A stretch of DNA of 64,000 bases from Crambe crambe (GCA_963924555.1 OZ004582.1:4712001-4776000), one strand, 5' to 3'; positions 23,301-34,423 are shown, counted from the stretch's first letter. A program made the numbers and translations. The notes: generated from the letters alone by a model not told the origin.

Positions 23301-24617
23301 GCCTCAATTTTTTGGTAGCAATTGTCACTAATGTAATTTCACTACCTCTCTATATACTTGTAATATAAACTTGCAGCTATAGAAAGGTCAAAGTACAATC
23401 TGTCGTGTTACGAAACTCAAGTATCAGTGAAAATGCAAGGCAAAGCAAACACATTTACAAGATTTTGCTTACTGATGTATATTTACCAAAAAAATCTTTA
23501 TATGCATTTCTGCAGTGAAGAAATAAGGGCAATCCTGTAACCTCTGAAAGTTCCAACTGTTGTTCAAAATATCTACATTATAATAATATTATTGGACACA
23601 TGTCTCCACATTATGTTACTATACTGACATTATTATTTGACATACAATTTCTGAAGGTCTTTCTCACAAAACTGCAGCCGGTCATAATCTACAGATCACA
23701 TAAATACAAGAGTTGAAAGTATTCTAAAATAGGACAATCTGATTCCAGAACGCAAACCAAAATCTCATACTGCATGGGCAAAAGTGGTGATTACAATCTA
23801 ACCCACAAACTGTGCCCTGATACCTCCTACATACCCAGGCCTAGTTCACCAATGGCTGCAACTTTCCCGATATTAGCAGACGCCAACTCCAAAAGCTGCT
23901 TAAGGTACTCATCTGGAGTAGTATTTTTTGTGCTTTCAAATTCCCCACAGCGAGTAGGGTGACATCCAACTGTGCAGTACAGATGGTCTAAAAATAATAT
24001 GAATCAATTTGAAGTACTTAGTCATATAGATTCATGGACTACATAGTCTATTCATTTGATCCCTTGTAATTTTTGGCCAAATATTTAAAACACCAGCAAA
24101 GAGCTGATTATAAGCTGGTATTGAAATTAGAGAAAGTAATAGCAGTGGACCCATTTGACTGATACCAGGGCCAGAACAATACTTACCATTGGTTTGCACC
24201 AATTCCAATGCTCTTTTACAGTCAGAGAGACAACCACCAGTTATTACTATCTATGAGAGATTCAATATTTCAGTAGTAACAATATATATAAAACACCCAT
24301 TTGTTCTTACTTTCTGCACTCCAATGTCGAAACCTCTTTGAAGAACATCATCATAATCATCTGAAGGAATTTCATTCATTAGAGCAATGGGTATATCCAA
24401 TGGCCTTACCAGTATGAACCTGTCTCCCACGATACACACCATGAAAAACAGGGTCTAGGCAATATAAAATCATAATTATTTGCATAAGGGTAACAACAAA
24501 TTCATTCACCTGTCATGTTAGCTCCAATATCTGCAAAGTAATAATTAATGATTTAGCTAATTGCTAAATGGCCAAATGAAATTACCCACCTATCATTCTT
24601 AAAGGTATACTTGCCAT
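20314..24617 (-). CDS. TATDN1: TATDN1-type TatD family metal-dependent deoxyribonuclease, 13 exons
   Basis: Complete minus-strand gene. Exons: 24617-24590, 24530-24510, 24454-24410, 24360-24311, 24250-24187, 23987-23835, 23688-23646, 23572-23459, 22409-22370, 22142-22066, 21992-21922, 21369-21237, 20416-20314. Splice phases close at every junction and give 313 residues, close to the roughly 300 usual for TATDN1. Family landmarks run in order: [34 protein letters not shown] (metal-ligand His), IGELGLDYDRLQF (metal-ligand Glu), LPLFLHCRN (His), VHSFTGT (His), [16 protein letters not shown] (catalytic Asp), and a terminal NTCSFF segment. The fold is a TIM-barrel 3'-5' exonuclease/endonuclease linked to DNA fragmentation and chromatid separation in other animals. 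Introns range from 49 bp to about 1 kb. The least certain join is exon 8 to 9, where the chosen donor (CTT|GTAAAT) adds about 12 residues relative to vertebrate proteins. Confidence 0.92.
20443..20519. mobile_element. Hairpin MITE (TATAGTCTGGTGTAG termini) in TATDN1 intron 12
   Basis: A 77-bp inverted repeat: TATAGTCTGGTGTAGCCGAC and its near-complement at 20497-20519, with GACCCTTTACC/GGTAAAGGGTC inner arms and a short loop. Related sequence (CTCTGGTGTAGTCAACCCTTTACC ... GGTAAAGGGTCAGG) occurs at about 51300-51365 and, deleted, at about 59338-59390. This shows a dispersed family. Confidence 0.75.
20945..21005. repeat. Dispersed repeat 'gacagacagaacgacaac...ccgaggattaa', copy 1
   Basis: Within TATDN1 intron 12. 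It is CpG-rich with a GCATGCGTGC palindromic core and a CCTTG...CGAGG short stem. The same order (gacagacaaacaggaaaacg, then cccttgcgcatgcgcgctgagg) occurs at about 27777-27835, so this is a dispersed family and not unique DNA. Confidence 0.55.
21509..21637. repeat. Perfect 18-bp inverted repeat in TATDN1 intron 11
   Basis: CATATGTGACAGTCGAGG at 21509-21526 is exactly complementary to 21620-21637, with 93 bp between. Either a small foldback element or the end repeats of a short insertion; no target-site duplication was recognised. Confidence 0.6.
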
Positions 24618-24765
24618 TGCTCTGTAGCTCATTCCTTCAGGGTTGAAAGGTAAAGGGTTTCCTAACGTTGCGTCGTCCGGTACGCGGTAAGGGGTTTCTC
24701 ATATGCAAGCGATAATATTATGTGCACGTACGTACGTACGTACGTACGCACGTGCGCCTGTCAAG
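24618..24765. promoter_or_regulatory. Shared bidirectional promoter region, TATDN1 / carboxypeptidase
   Basis: Only 148 bp separate the ATG of the minus-strand TATDN1 gene (24617) from the ATG of the plus-strand carboxypeptidase-like gene (24766). The interval has an (ACGT)n run at about 24726-24748, a GCACGTGCGC E-box-like palindrome at 24749-24757 and CpG-rich words (CGTCGTCCGGTACGCGG). Head-to-head spacing this short implies a shared promoter. Confidence 0.6.
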
Positions 24766-27700
24766 ATGGGATCGGGACTAGTCTTGTTCCTACTCATCCA
24801 AGTTCTTCTTTCGACTGTCAGCGGATCTCCCCTCAATGTGCACTTTCGTAAGCACAGGCTAGTTTCAGAGACAGTGTGAAGGATGATGATGATCCAGGTG
24901 AACCCCTCTACCTTTCACCATATGTGCAGGAAGGACAAATTGATAAAGGTAGATAGAGTTTAACTAACTAAATTAAGTATCTCCAGATAGTAAAACGTCT
25001 ATAGCAAGATATGCGTAATACATTGTGTTCAGTGAAAAATAATAGTAGATTTACGTAATTGGCTGGTACACACTTATTTCCGCTAAGTATGAACATTTAT
25101 TGATAGCCCCATAATATTATAGCTCTTTGGTTGCAGTCTTGAATATCTAAGTGACAATTTTGGTAACCAGATTAAAGCCTCAACATCCCATGTACTTCCC
25201 TGGTTTCACTTACTAACAAAAGGTGCCCTAAACCTCAATGTGTCGATTCTACTTTTTGTGTAGCTCGGGAATTGAGTCAAGTGAATATGCTTGGACGAAC
25301 TAGCTATGCAGGATTCTTCACTGTGAACGAGATGCACAATAGCAACATGTACTTCTGGTTCTTCCCTGCTCAAGTGTGTAAGACAAGTGCAATTTGTGTT
25401 TTAAGGCAATTTGGAAAAGTATGTCCCGTTGAGAAACAACTATAACTAGTATGTTACTGGTGCATACATATGTGGATCCTGCTCCCATGCAGGGTGTGTG
25501 CAAATATTGGAAGTATCCAAACAGAAGGATACCATTTCACAGCTACATATCTAGCCCATATCTAGCCTAATGATAATGTATGGCTAACTGTTATCAGTTT
25601 CAATCAGCAAATGGTTGTCTCTATAGGATCTTTTATTGAACTATGTGCGTTGTAGCGTATGGACCAGGAGGTTCTTCTTTATTTGGATTATTCAATGAAA
25701 ACGGACCACTCGTAGTAGACAAAGATAATACTCTCAGTGCTAGAAACATTACCTGGAATTCAATTTATCACATGATTTACATCGATAATCCGGTATGTAA
25801 GACAAATTCATGTATGGGTCGGGGGACCCTTATGCTCTAGTGTCTAACAGTTTTCCTTATAATTTTTTTTGCAGGTTGGGACTGGCTATAGCTTCACTAC
25901 TGACAACCAAGCACTCTCATCCAATGAAGTGGAAGTAGCCGATAATCTCTATTCTTGCCTCACCCAATTCTTCACGGTTTTTTCAGAATATAAAAGCAAT
26001 GATTTTTATTTGACTGGGGAGGTACATATAATAGGTAGTTCTATTGTTCGAGGGGGTCAAATGCCTAGTGAAAAAAATTGAGGAGGGGCAACTACAAACC
26101 AGTACATGTATGTGGAATTCTCTCATTATGAAAGCTAGCTAATTCTTAGGGGGGTTATCATTCAGAGGGGGCAGAAGCCCCCCTCGTCCCCCTTGAAATA
26201 AATAAATGAAATAAGAAGTAGAAGTATGTTACTCTGTAGTATAATCTATTGTGTCATAAGTGTATTAATTGTTTCATTGACTTCTAGTCTTATGCTGGCA
26301 AGTATGTTCCTGCGATTGGTTACAAAATTCATATGGCCCAACCAGAATAGCACCAGTACATTCATCAACCTCAAAGGATTGGCTATTGGTGATGGCCTCT
26401 GTGACCCTGAAAATGTAAGTATCAAAATTACCATGTACAAAAAATTAATGGAAAAAGCTAATAATTATAAGCAAGTGATAACTACAAAGATGAATATTGT
26501 AAGCATGAAATATTACTTCCAATTAACGATATTCACCAATGATTGGTCTGGAGGTCAGGTTCTGTTTCCTCTGTCTCTTCTCTTTTATGTATGTATGTTT
26601 GAGTCTTCCCTTCTTCTCTATGTCTCACATTCATGGGATTCTGTGATGCATGATGCAAATTAATGATGTACTGTGATTGATGATGTGTAGATGCTTGGTG
26701 GATATGGGGACTTGGCTTTTCAGTTTGGTTTGCTGGATGAAAATCAGAAGAATTTTGTTGACTCACAGACTGCTATTGCTATTGCAAGTATAGCTCGAAA
26801 AGATTTCCTAGCAGCTTTCAAGGTATAATAATCACTCAATAGAATTAGTTCTCATAAAATTAGCTCATAGGCATGGCATAATAGCACTAGTGCTCTCATA
26901 TTGATAAGTGTGTATTATGATACTGCATGACATTGTGCTTTTGTTTACTGCTGCATTGTTTAGTCACTAAATAATTAAGACCATGTCCACTTTTACATAA
27001 CCACCATACCCATACTTATGATGATCAATGAAATTAGCTAGCTACTCATCTACTAGAGATGGCATTCCACTGTCAGGGTTTCATCTAGGAATTTCACCTT
27101 GGGGGGGGGAAGCTCACCGATTGCGTGGCCTCAGGCCACAGGAGGGGGAGGATGTGGGAGGGGGATGTGCCCCCTCCCGAGCCAAAAATGCTTACTACTC
27201 TGAAGTATCCCAAATTTACTCCCTTTGGTACTACATGTAACAATGAAAAGCACTGAAGTGCTAACCCTCAGCGCACACTGAAAATGCTTAGTTATAGCAA
27301 GTATCGATAATGATTACAGATATTGAGCAGATAACTGATGAGCAGGAGGTATTTAAAAGTATCATTCATTTCCAATCATTTATAAAGCAGTTGAGCTAGC
27401 TAGCATGTTTCTACTACAGAGTCCACAAACTCTGAGGTAGCTAATGGCTACATAAAGCTTGCCGTGGCAACACCGTCGTAGACTTAATTGTCACTAAAGA
27501 GACTCCAGCTATTTGATGCTGTTGCTCTAACAGATGCAGATCAGCTCACCTTGTAGTCTCACACAGCCTGAAACATTTCAGATAGAGTAGGTAATGATCG
27601 GCAGTCTGGTGTGCATTATATGGAGTATAGGCCATATAATATTACTAAATGCTCACTTTTTTCAAAGACAGCACGGAATTGAAGGATTTTACTTTTTTTA

Positions 27701-28228
27701 TATGTGTAATTTTTCAGCTGCTGTCTGCTCGTAGCTGTTTGAGTTGTGGTAAGTGCGCTAGCTCCTAGATCCAGGCGTGACAGACAAACAGGAAAACGAT
27801 TACTATAACCCTTGCGCATGCGCGCTGAGGGTTAATTAACCTGCGGTCACCAAAGGGGGGGAAGCTTCCCCCCTGCACCCCCCAGTATATGAGACCCTGA
27901 CTGTCAGACAATCGAAGCAACTGTGAAATGAATAATTCATGTCATCATTATCCTTTTCGTGATATTTTCTTTAGTTTTGTAACTATGCTAACAAGTATAC
28001 TCAATTACTATTGCACTAGAAGTACAAAGCAATGTGTTATTTTTACTGCAGGGGCCTCCAGAATTTAATTATTATCCAAATTACATTAATCAAGCATCAG
28101 TGAGGAAAATGATGAAAGTTGGAAGCATAGGCTATGGCTTGCAGTCGGATGATGTTGAAAAAACTCTTATTTTGGATGTGATGGACACTGTAAGGGACTG
28201 GTTATCTATTCTCATGGATAACTATAAG
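24766..28228 (+). pseudogene. CPVL-type serine carboxypeptidase (peptidase S10), decayed
   Basis: Pieces recognisable in order: signal peptide from ATG 24766; GEPLYLSPYVQEGQ to 24948; 25264-25373 (SYAGFFTVNE, YFWFFPAQ); 25627-25792 (YGPGGSSLFGLF); 25875-26021 (VGTGYSFT, NDFYLTGE); 26288-26414 (SYAGKYVP, then INLKGLAIGDGLCDPEN); 26691-26822 (GGYGDLAFQFGLLDENQ); 28052-28228 (ASVRKMMKVG, DNYK). The nucleophile elbow G-E-S-Y-A-G spans a phase-0 junction and is kept. Lesions: the signal peptide is out of frame with the mature start (+2); an in-frame TGA precedes the oxyanion block, whose LWLQGGPG-type sequence has degraded to AYGPGG; and exon 26288-26414 has a frame shift after KIHM. The segment with the catalytic Asp and His, expected after 28228, was not found. 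A lysosomal/secretory carboxypeptidase by family; probably non-functional here. Confidence 0.82.
27072..27905. mobile_element. Inverted-repeat insertion in the carboxypeptidase intron
   Basis: The left end (CACTGTCAGGGTTTCATC) is the approximate reverse complement of the right end (GAGACCCTGACTGTCAG, about 27891-27906). Inside both ends is a G-run/GGAAGCT patch in opposite orientation (27102-27112; 27855-27872). About 830 bp without a transposase. It carries the second copy of the gacagaca/gcatgcgc repeat (27777-27835). It enlarges the last intron to 1.2 kb. Confidence 0.55.
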
Positions 28229-28360
28229 GTGAGATTGAGAGTCAAGCAAAATTAGACATGTGTGTTAATCAAAAGAAACTGCAGAAACATTTGAGCTTAT
28301 ATTTCTTTATGATAGCTGATGATTGTGTTCATTTCCACATACCTTGAATAAGCTATAGTT

Positions 28361-28422
28361 CTCACGTAGCCAGACCCAATTCTTTTAATATAAAAAGAAA
28401 GAATTGGGTCTGGCTATGTGAG
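28361..28422. repeat. Hairpin, 25-bp arms
   Basis: CTCACGTAGCCAGACCCAAT TCTTT (28361-28385) pairs with the reverse complement at 28397-28422 with one mismatch and an AT-rich loop. Probably a tiny MITE. The rest of 28229-29142 (about 900 bp) shows no gene; the missing carboxypeptidase 3' exon is not recognisable here. Confidence 0.75.
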
Positions 28423-29142
28423 TCAGGGTTCACAGTAACACTCTAGTATTATCCGGACATGATTATCTAATAGCAATTTTAAGAGTATAGCAAAAAAATT
28501 AGTCGGACAAAGGCAAAAAATGACCGGACAAATGAAGAAAAATTGACTGAAAAATGTCTTGTGACTGACTGTTATTGTGAGCACTGCGAGACTAAAATAA
28601 GCTTCTACAGTACAAGCCTAATTGACAGTATACCCTCATCCTGATTACTGTTAATGATTCCATTTCTGTGTAGTTGACCCTATGACAGTATTGCTCACGA
28701 CAAGCCATGCATCTGTGCCTTGCAACTTGGCAAAAGAACTAACAAGTTAGTCTTTTAATCGACTAGGAATGCCTCGGCACTTCAGTCATGGCAACCTTTA
28801 AACTTTCTAAATAATGTACACTGAGCAACATGGCTTTTAATATTGTAGTAAGGTTAGTATTTACACAGTTAGTATTCTTGCTGTCTTTTATGCATGTCTT
28901 GATTTTGTTCGCAAAGATGGCAGCACTCTCTTCACGGTGTAGAGTTACTGTGTAGTGACTGTGAGCCTGAGTCTGTCTTAGTACTGTAGTAGAGCGAATG
29001 TCTAGCTAGCTAGCACTAGAGCGAATGCACGTGCTCGATACGCATCATCATGCATCATTGCACATGCTATGCCTCGTATTTGCATTCACTTGATCCCTTG
29101 ATCTTTCTGTGTATCTTTCTGACCAAATTTCACCAGCAGACA

Positions 29143-29160
29143 CTAGCCTCGTTCCCAGGC
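29143..29160. repeat. TAGCCTCGTTCCCAGGC element terminus
   Basis: CTAGCCTCGTTCCCAGGC, the same word that ends the hairpin MITE at 11883-11968 (with C for T) and that occurs inverted at 36922-36940. It sits 162 bp upstream of the RecQ-like ATG and is followed by a GGGCGGGGCC box at about 29274 that may be promoter sequence. It could be the left end of a mobile element carrying the helicase. Confidence 0.5.
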
Positions 29161-29321
29161 CTTATTAAAATAAGGGCCTGGTATCTACTGTTTGCGCATG
29201 TGCTGGTTTTTCACGGTTTTCCGTGAATTTGTGCACTTTCAGACATTTTAGGATACGTATTACGTCAATAATTGGGCGGGGCCTTGTTTCTATGACGGAG
29301 GGCTATTAGTAAACAATAATA

Positions 29322-30880
29322 ATGGCAACCGCCAGTGGTGCTTCTCTAGCTCTAGCAGCTTCAGCTACCAACGACTTGTTTTCTGACACCGTTGCTTTTG
29401 CCTTGGAGACGTTGGGCTTGCCTCATGTCACTTTGAAGGAAGAACAGAGCTCGGCCATCAGATCTGTATACGAAGGACGAGACGTATTTGTCTGTCTGCC
29501 AACTGGCTTTGGAAAGAGCCTCTGTTATCAAGCTCTGCCTTTTGTAATGGACCACCAGAACTTTGTGACTGGAAAAGATGTAGCTGGGAAGAGCAGCGCA
29601 GTGCTTGTTATCTCCCCTCTGATTGCTCTCATGGAGGATCAGGTCAGAGGGTTAAGAAAAAAGTATGTGAAGGCCTCCATCATCACCTCTTGGAAGTCTG
29701 CATCCAAGGAGAACTTGGCTACAGATGATAGTCTTAGTAGTGACAGCATCTTCTTCTGTGCTCCTGAGGCTCTCATGATGTCAAAGTGGAGAGATGCCTT
29801 TGACAAGCCAGAGTTTTCAGATAGGATAGTGGCTGTTGTTATGGATGAAGCTCATTGTATCTCTAAGTGGTGAGGTGATACAGTAAGCAATATGTCTTAT
29901 CCATGTACCATCCCTATTATCAAAATCTGTACAATTGTAGATGACACCTATATTATTGTAACTAGCTAGCTGTGTGCATATACGTTATTTGCTATACGTA
30001 TATAGCTAGCTAGTATCATTAAAGAAACTTCATGAATAAACTCTATAGGAGCAAGGACTTCCGTCCAGCATATAATAGGCTGGCAGAGATACGGGCACTG
30101 GTTCCTCTTGGCACTCCAATGATGGCATGCACTGCCACAGCAACCAAGAGTATTTGTAAGGAAGTTGTGTCAAAACTGGAGATGTTGGAGTTTGATGTGG
30201 TCAGTCTCTCACCAAACAGACCCAATATTATGTACCAGGTCAAGGAGAGGCACGACCCAGACACTGACTTTGCTCAATTGCTCAGCACCCTAAGAGAAAA
30301 ACTCATCTCTACTCGTGTCACGTGTAGTGATATACTGTCAAACACTGATGATGTGTGCAGATCTGTTTGCCCACTTCACTTATGAAATGGGCAGTTTGCA
30401 ATACTACCCATCAGGAGCTGAGCTAAGTGACAACAGGCTCTTTGGCATGTTTCATGCCAGTACTCCTCAGCACAGCAAAGAAGTGATCCTACAGAGCTTG
30501 ATGGATCCTGAAGGGGTGGTACGGGTTGTATTTGCCAGCATAGCCATGGGCATGGGGATAGACCTTCGGGAAGTCAACACTATTGTGCACTACGGAGCGC
30601 CATCCAGCATTGAGGACTATTTCCAGGCAAGTGGAAGAGGAGGACGTAGTGGTGCTTCTGCTCACTCCATAGTATATTGGAGACCTTCTGACTGCCAAGG
30701 AAAGATCCATCTACCTTGTATCACCATGAAGTCAATGAGATGTGTTCATACCTGGAGAATTCATCAGTGTGTAGGCGGAAGTGATTGATGGAGTATTTTG
30801 ACCCTAAGAGTGCCAAGCCAGGAGATAATCCAATGACATGTTGTGATGTGTGCACAAAGAATGTGTCAGTGACCTCATAA
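29322..30880 (+). pseudogene. RecQ-like DNA helicase, frameshifted
   Basis: Exon 1 (29322-29869) encodes an Ala/Ser-rich start, a Q-motif region, Walker A (LPTGFGKSLCYQ), motif Ia (VISPLIALMEDQV) and the DEAH box (VVMDEAHCISKW). A phase-2 GT-AG intron (29870-30048) joins it to SKDFRPAYNRL, TPMMACTATAT (motif III), SLSPNRPNI (motif IV), FASIAMGMGID (motif V) and DYFQASGRGGRSG (motif VI). A cysteine pattern follows (CRRK ... CCDVC) that fits a RecQ zinc-binding subdomain. Frameshifts occur at about 30313 and 30700, and a stop lies near 30789, so no full protein can be made. It is shorter than cellular RecQ helicases and has no HRDC domain. It looks like the multicopy RecQ-like genes of sponges and cnidarians (general knowledge), possibly carried by a mobile element. 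Confidence 0.82.
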
Positions 30881-31153
30881 TTATTCCATGTCAACACTGA
30901 AAGATGTTCGCCAGCGCAGCTTTATCCTACCCAGACTGCAATCATGCTGAGCAGTGATGAGCATCTTCTTCTTAGGATGAGCTTTTCATTATTTTGTTGT
31001 AATAGTTTACTATCTAGCTAGTTTGTGTTTTGTAAATCAGTATAGGTACATGCAGTGTGCAGTTATGTTGCTTTCGCCTATTAATAAAGATAACAAACAA
31101 AAACAAAATATAAAAGACGTGTTGAACTATAGCTATCCATGGTGGTCAGATAT

Positions 31154-31821
31154 TCAGTCACTCTCTTCACCTGCAACTTCTTCCTCGCAATCAATACCAT
31201 CTTTCTCCCTCTCTCTAAATCTCCCTCTGTACCTGCCATACTCCCTCTTCTTCTCCTTTATCCATATCTTAGTTTTAGGAAGGTCCCACTTGTGGAGAGG
31301 GTTCAACTTCATATTGGGGAAGAACTGGTGTTTTCTTGGTCCCACCATCACTGTCGAAGTACCAAGGACACAATCTTCCCAATATCCTGTGCATCAGATT
31401 TGGCTGAATGGGCAGTGGTGATGACAGGGACATGGGTTGCAGCATCAAACTGTTTGCATATCGCATACAGTGGGGAGACACAACGAACAGCTCGCTGGAG
31501 TGCCTTCTCTGTAAGGTTTGGACCCATGTTCTGAATAATGATTTTCACGAGCTTGTTAATGTGTTCGTTATAGAGGTCACAAGGAATGTTCATTCCAATC
31601 CCACCCCTGGTGTTGACAAACCTGTGCCACTTTACTTGGTGTGCCAAGTTGGGTGAGAGCACCTGAAGCTGTATATGAAGCCTCAGAGCCTCCAAGGCAT
31701 ACTTGCTGCACCCTGATGCCTTGAAATGAGGCAGAAACAAGCGCCAACACCGGATCACCCTCTCCCCATCTCCTTCAGCCCAACCATCTCTAAATTCAGC
31801 AATCAGTGAACCATAGTGACA
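31154..31821 (-). pseudogene. DUF6589-like protein, C-terminal part, frameshifted
   Basis: Minus-strand frame from about 31821 (CHYGSLIAEF, DGWAEGDGERVIRCW) through FKASGCSKYALEALRL, RFVNTRGGIGMNIPCDL and YNEHINKLVK to a stop at 31348. A second frame continues from about 31351 (KLNPLHKWDLPKTK) to 31154 with a basic tail. The GKNIPCDL-YNEHLNR type block is what I associate with DUF6589, an uncharacterised domain abundant in sponge, cnidarian and fungal repeats. It lies tail to tail with the RecQ-like pseudogene, 270 bp apart. N-terminal sequence was not found; a small minus-strand frame at 31924-32118 may be an unrelated or degraded part. Confidence 0.55.
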
Positions 31822-32304
31822 TTAAAATATGTACTATGGGGGTGAGGGGGGTTAGGCTATTCACCTGAGGCGGCACAGATTCAAATTTAGCGGGAAAGGG
31901 TTGAGGTCATGAACTTTGACCCATCAGTTATATAAGTTGAATGCCTTATCCTTCTTGCGTGCCTTCTTTTCCGCTTGATACAAGAAATTATCCAAAGTAC
32001 CAGGATCAGTTTTTGATCCAGTTTCCAAAAAATATGGTTTCATGACCTGTTCAAGTGTTATATCATAAGAAAATCGAAATTTAAATATGTTTTTGAACAT
32101 CAAATCTAAATTTAGCACTCTATCTAAAAGAAACTGTCACAGTTAGATTCTCTAGAATATTAGGATTCTGTTGATATGTTTTTTTCCTGGATTTCTTTGG
32201 ATCTGGAGGTTATATCTTGGTCACTTTTGGTGCCGTCCTGCAGTATTATTTATACGTATAAAAAATTGACCCCGCCCACCATAGCATCCGGTATCACTAC
32301 TGAT

Positions 32305-33283
32305 GTTAGAGCGGCACCTAGAGGCTGATCTTTTGCTATTAGTTTTCACTACAGTTCTATTTCACAATTCAGTGATATCGGTAGCACTCAGAACACTAGC
32401 TAATCTTTCTTCGCCATTTAAGGGGCGGGGCCACGTAGGTGCGCGCTAGCTAGAGCTTCATATACTTTAGCTAGCTATTTCTTCTGGTCAGGTAGTGTTT
32501 CAGTCATTCCTCAGTACAGATTCTCATCCTACACATAGTCAGTACTTAGATCTGTGTAGTTTGCTCACTTCACCATGCCAGTGCCTCCAACCTGTCAGTG
32601 TGAACTTCGATTTCAGGCTCCCATTTTCTCACAGTTCTTCGTTAAACCGTTTAGCTAACTATCTATCCCAGTCAGATGGTGTTCCAGTCATTCCTCAGTA
32701 TACATGCTCATCCTAGATGGCTCTATGTAGTCTGTTCACTTCATCGTGCCAGTGTGTGCACCTCCAACATGTCAACTTTGATTTCAGTATAAAATGTCGT
32801 GAATTCAAGCACTTAATGCTATAATGTGAAATGTATAAGTTAAATTTCTTGAGTATTTTTAGACAAATTTCAGTAAAACTACTTTAGGAATCTGCCATGC
32901 ACACAGGTCACCTGTAAAGTTTGATATTGAATAATTTCATTGTTGATCATCAGCGCTACGTACCTACATAAGAGGAAGATAATAAATAGGTTATGTTATG
33001 AATTTCTATAGCTATCTTATTACAAAGAAAAAGAATGGAAACAAGTGAGCGCAAAAAATTTCTTCTAAGTAGATAGTAAAGTAGGGATAGCCATAAAATA
33101 TAGCTGCATTATTACTATTCCTATCACTCTCAGCCCTCCTAATTTCAGTAACCACACCTATATCCAACTTAAATCCCCTACTTTACTCCCCCTTCAACAA
33201 CAAATGAGTCAAGTAATCACCCATCACCAAACTAAAGAACCACAGCAATATTACAAAATACTATTCCTACTTCACTCTTCAAC
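32305..33283 (+). repeat. 1-kb direct repeat, copy 1
   Basis: Begins GTTAGAGCGGCACCTAGAGG and shares ordered blocks with the copy beginning at 33360: the ATTCAGTGATATCGG block, a GGGGCGGGGCC GC box, internal CAGTCATTCCTCAGTA subrepeats, and a late GAAACAAGTGAGCGCAAAA block. The GC box and internal repeats resemble an LTR or promoter-bearing unit, but no LTR ends or tRNA primer site were identified. Confidence 0.7.
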
Positions 33284-33359
33284 ATAATCTAATAAAAATA
33301 AATAAGATCGACGCCCTGACTTACTGGCTATAGTTATCAAAATTCTGTTCGGGCCATCT

Positions 33360-34200
33360 GTTAGAGCGGCACCTAGAGGCTGATCTTTTGCTATTAGTTT
33401 TGACTACAGTTTGATTTCACAATTCAGTGATATCGGCAGCACTCAGAACACTAGCTACGTACGCCATTTCTTTTGAAGGGGCGGGGCCGCGTAGAAGTCG
33501 AGCTACAGCTGTTTAGTTAGCTATTTGTTCTGGTCAGATGGTGTTTCAGTCACACATTCTTCACCATGCCAGTGCTTCCAACCTGTCAGATGGTGTTCCA
33601 GCCACTCCTCAGTATAGATGGCATGCTCATCCTACATTACTGTATGTAGTCTGCTCACTTCACCATGCCAGTGTGTTTGCCTACAACCTCATTTCAGCCC
33701 ATCTTAATACCATGACTGTTTTGTTAGTAGCTAATGCTATTAAGTTTACCTAAATTTCTTGAAAATTCCAATAAAAATATTAAGGAATCAGTATGGTTAG
33801 AGCCTCTGCCATGCACATGTTATTTATCTACATTGCTATTGCTGTATAAAGTTTGATATTGAATCATACACAAATTTGGTTATAAATAACTAGTTATTGA
33901 TCACCAGTGCTATGTATACCCCTACAAAAGAAGATTAAAAAGGTTGTTGTGAACTTCTACATCTAGCTAATTACAAAGAAAAAGAATGGAAACAAGTGAG
34001 CGCAAAACATTTCTTCTAAATAAAAAGTGAAATAGGGATGGCCATAAAATTTAGCTGCATTAGTCACTCCTAGCCCTCCTAATTTCAATAGCTAGCCACA
34101 CCTATATCCTACTTCTCTCACCCTAAGTGAGTCAAGCAACCACTTACCCATACCCACAGCAATATTACAAAACTACTATTCCTACTTCACTCCTAGGCCT
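33360..34200 (+). repeat. 1-kb direct repeat, copy 2
   Basis: Second copy, offset by 1055 bp from the first and diverged by small indels (GCGGGGCCGCG box at about 33479). Its last 204 bp form the left arm of the large palindrome at 33997-34423. Confidence 0.7.
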
Positions 34201-34423
34201 ATAACCACACCCATTTGAGAGGCCTAGGAGTGAAGTAGGAATAGTAGTTTTGTAATATTGCTGTGGGTATGGGTAAGGGGTTGCTTGACTCACTTAGGGT
34301 GAGAGAAGTAGGATATAGTTGTGGCTAGCTATTGAAATTAGGAGGGCTAGGAGTGACTAATGCAGCTAAATTTTATGGCCATCCCTACTTCACTTTTTAT
34401 TTAGAAGAAATTTTTTGCGCTCA
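33997..34423. repeat. Large palindrome, 204-bp arms, 19-bp loop
   Basis: Left arm 33997-34200 and right arm 34220-34423 are near-perfect reverse complements, from TGAGCGCAAAA through ACTACTATTCCTACTTCAC to CCTAGGCCT at the centre. The loop is 34201-34219. Transcription across it would give a 200-bp double-stranded RNA stem. The left arm is also the 3' end of a directly repeated unit, so the right arm is an inverted partial copy. Confidence 0.95.

Noticed and set aside
31023-31656. Plus-strand open frames over the DUF6589-like region
   Set aside because: They are antisense to the minus-strand frame, which has the conserved residue pattern.
32305-34200. Paired LTRs of a retrotransposon
   Set aside because: The two copies are almost adjacent with no internal coding region, and no primer-binding site or clear TG...CA ends were found.
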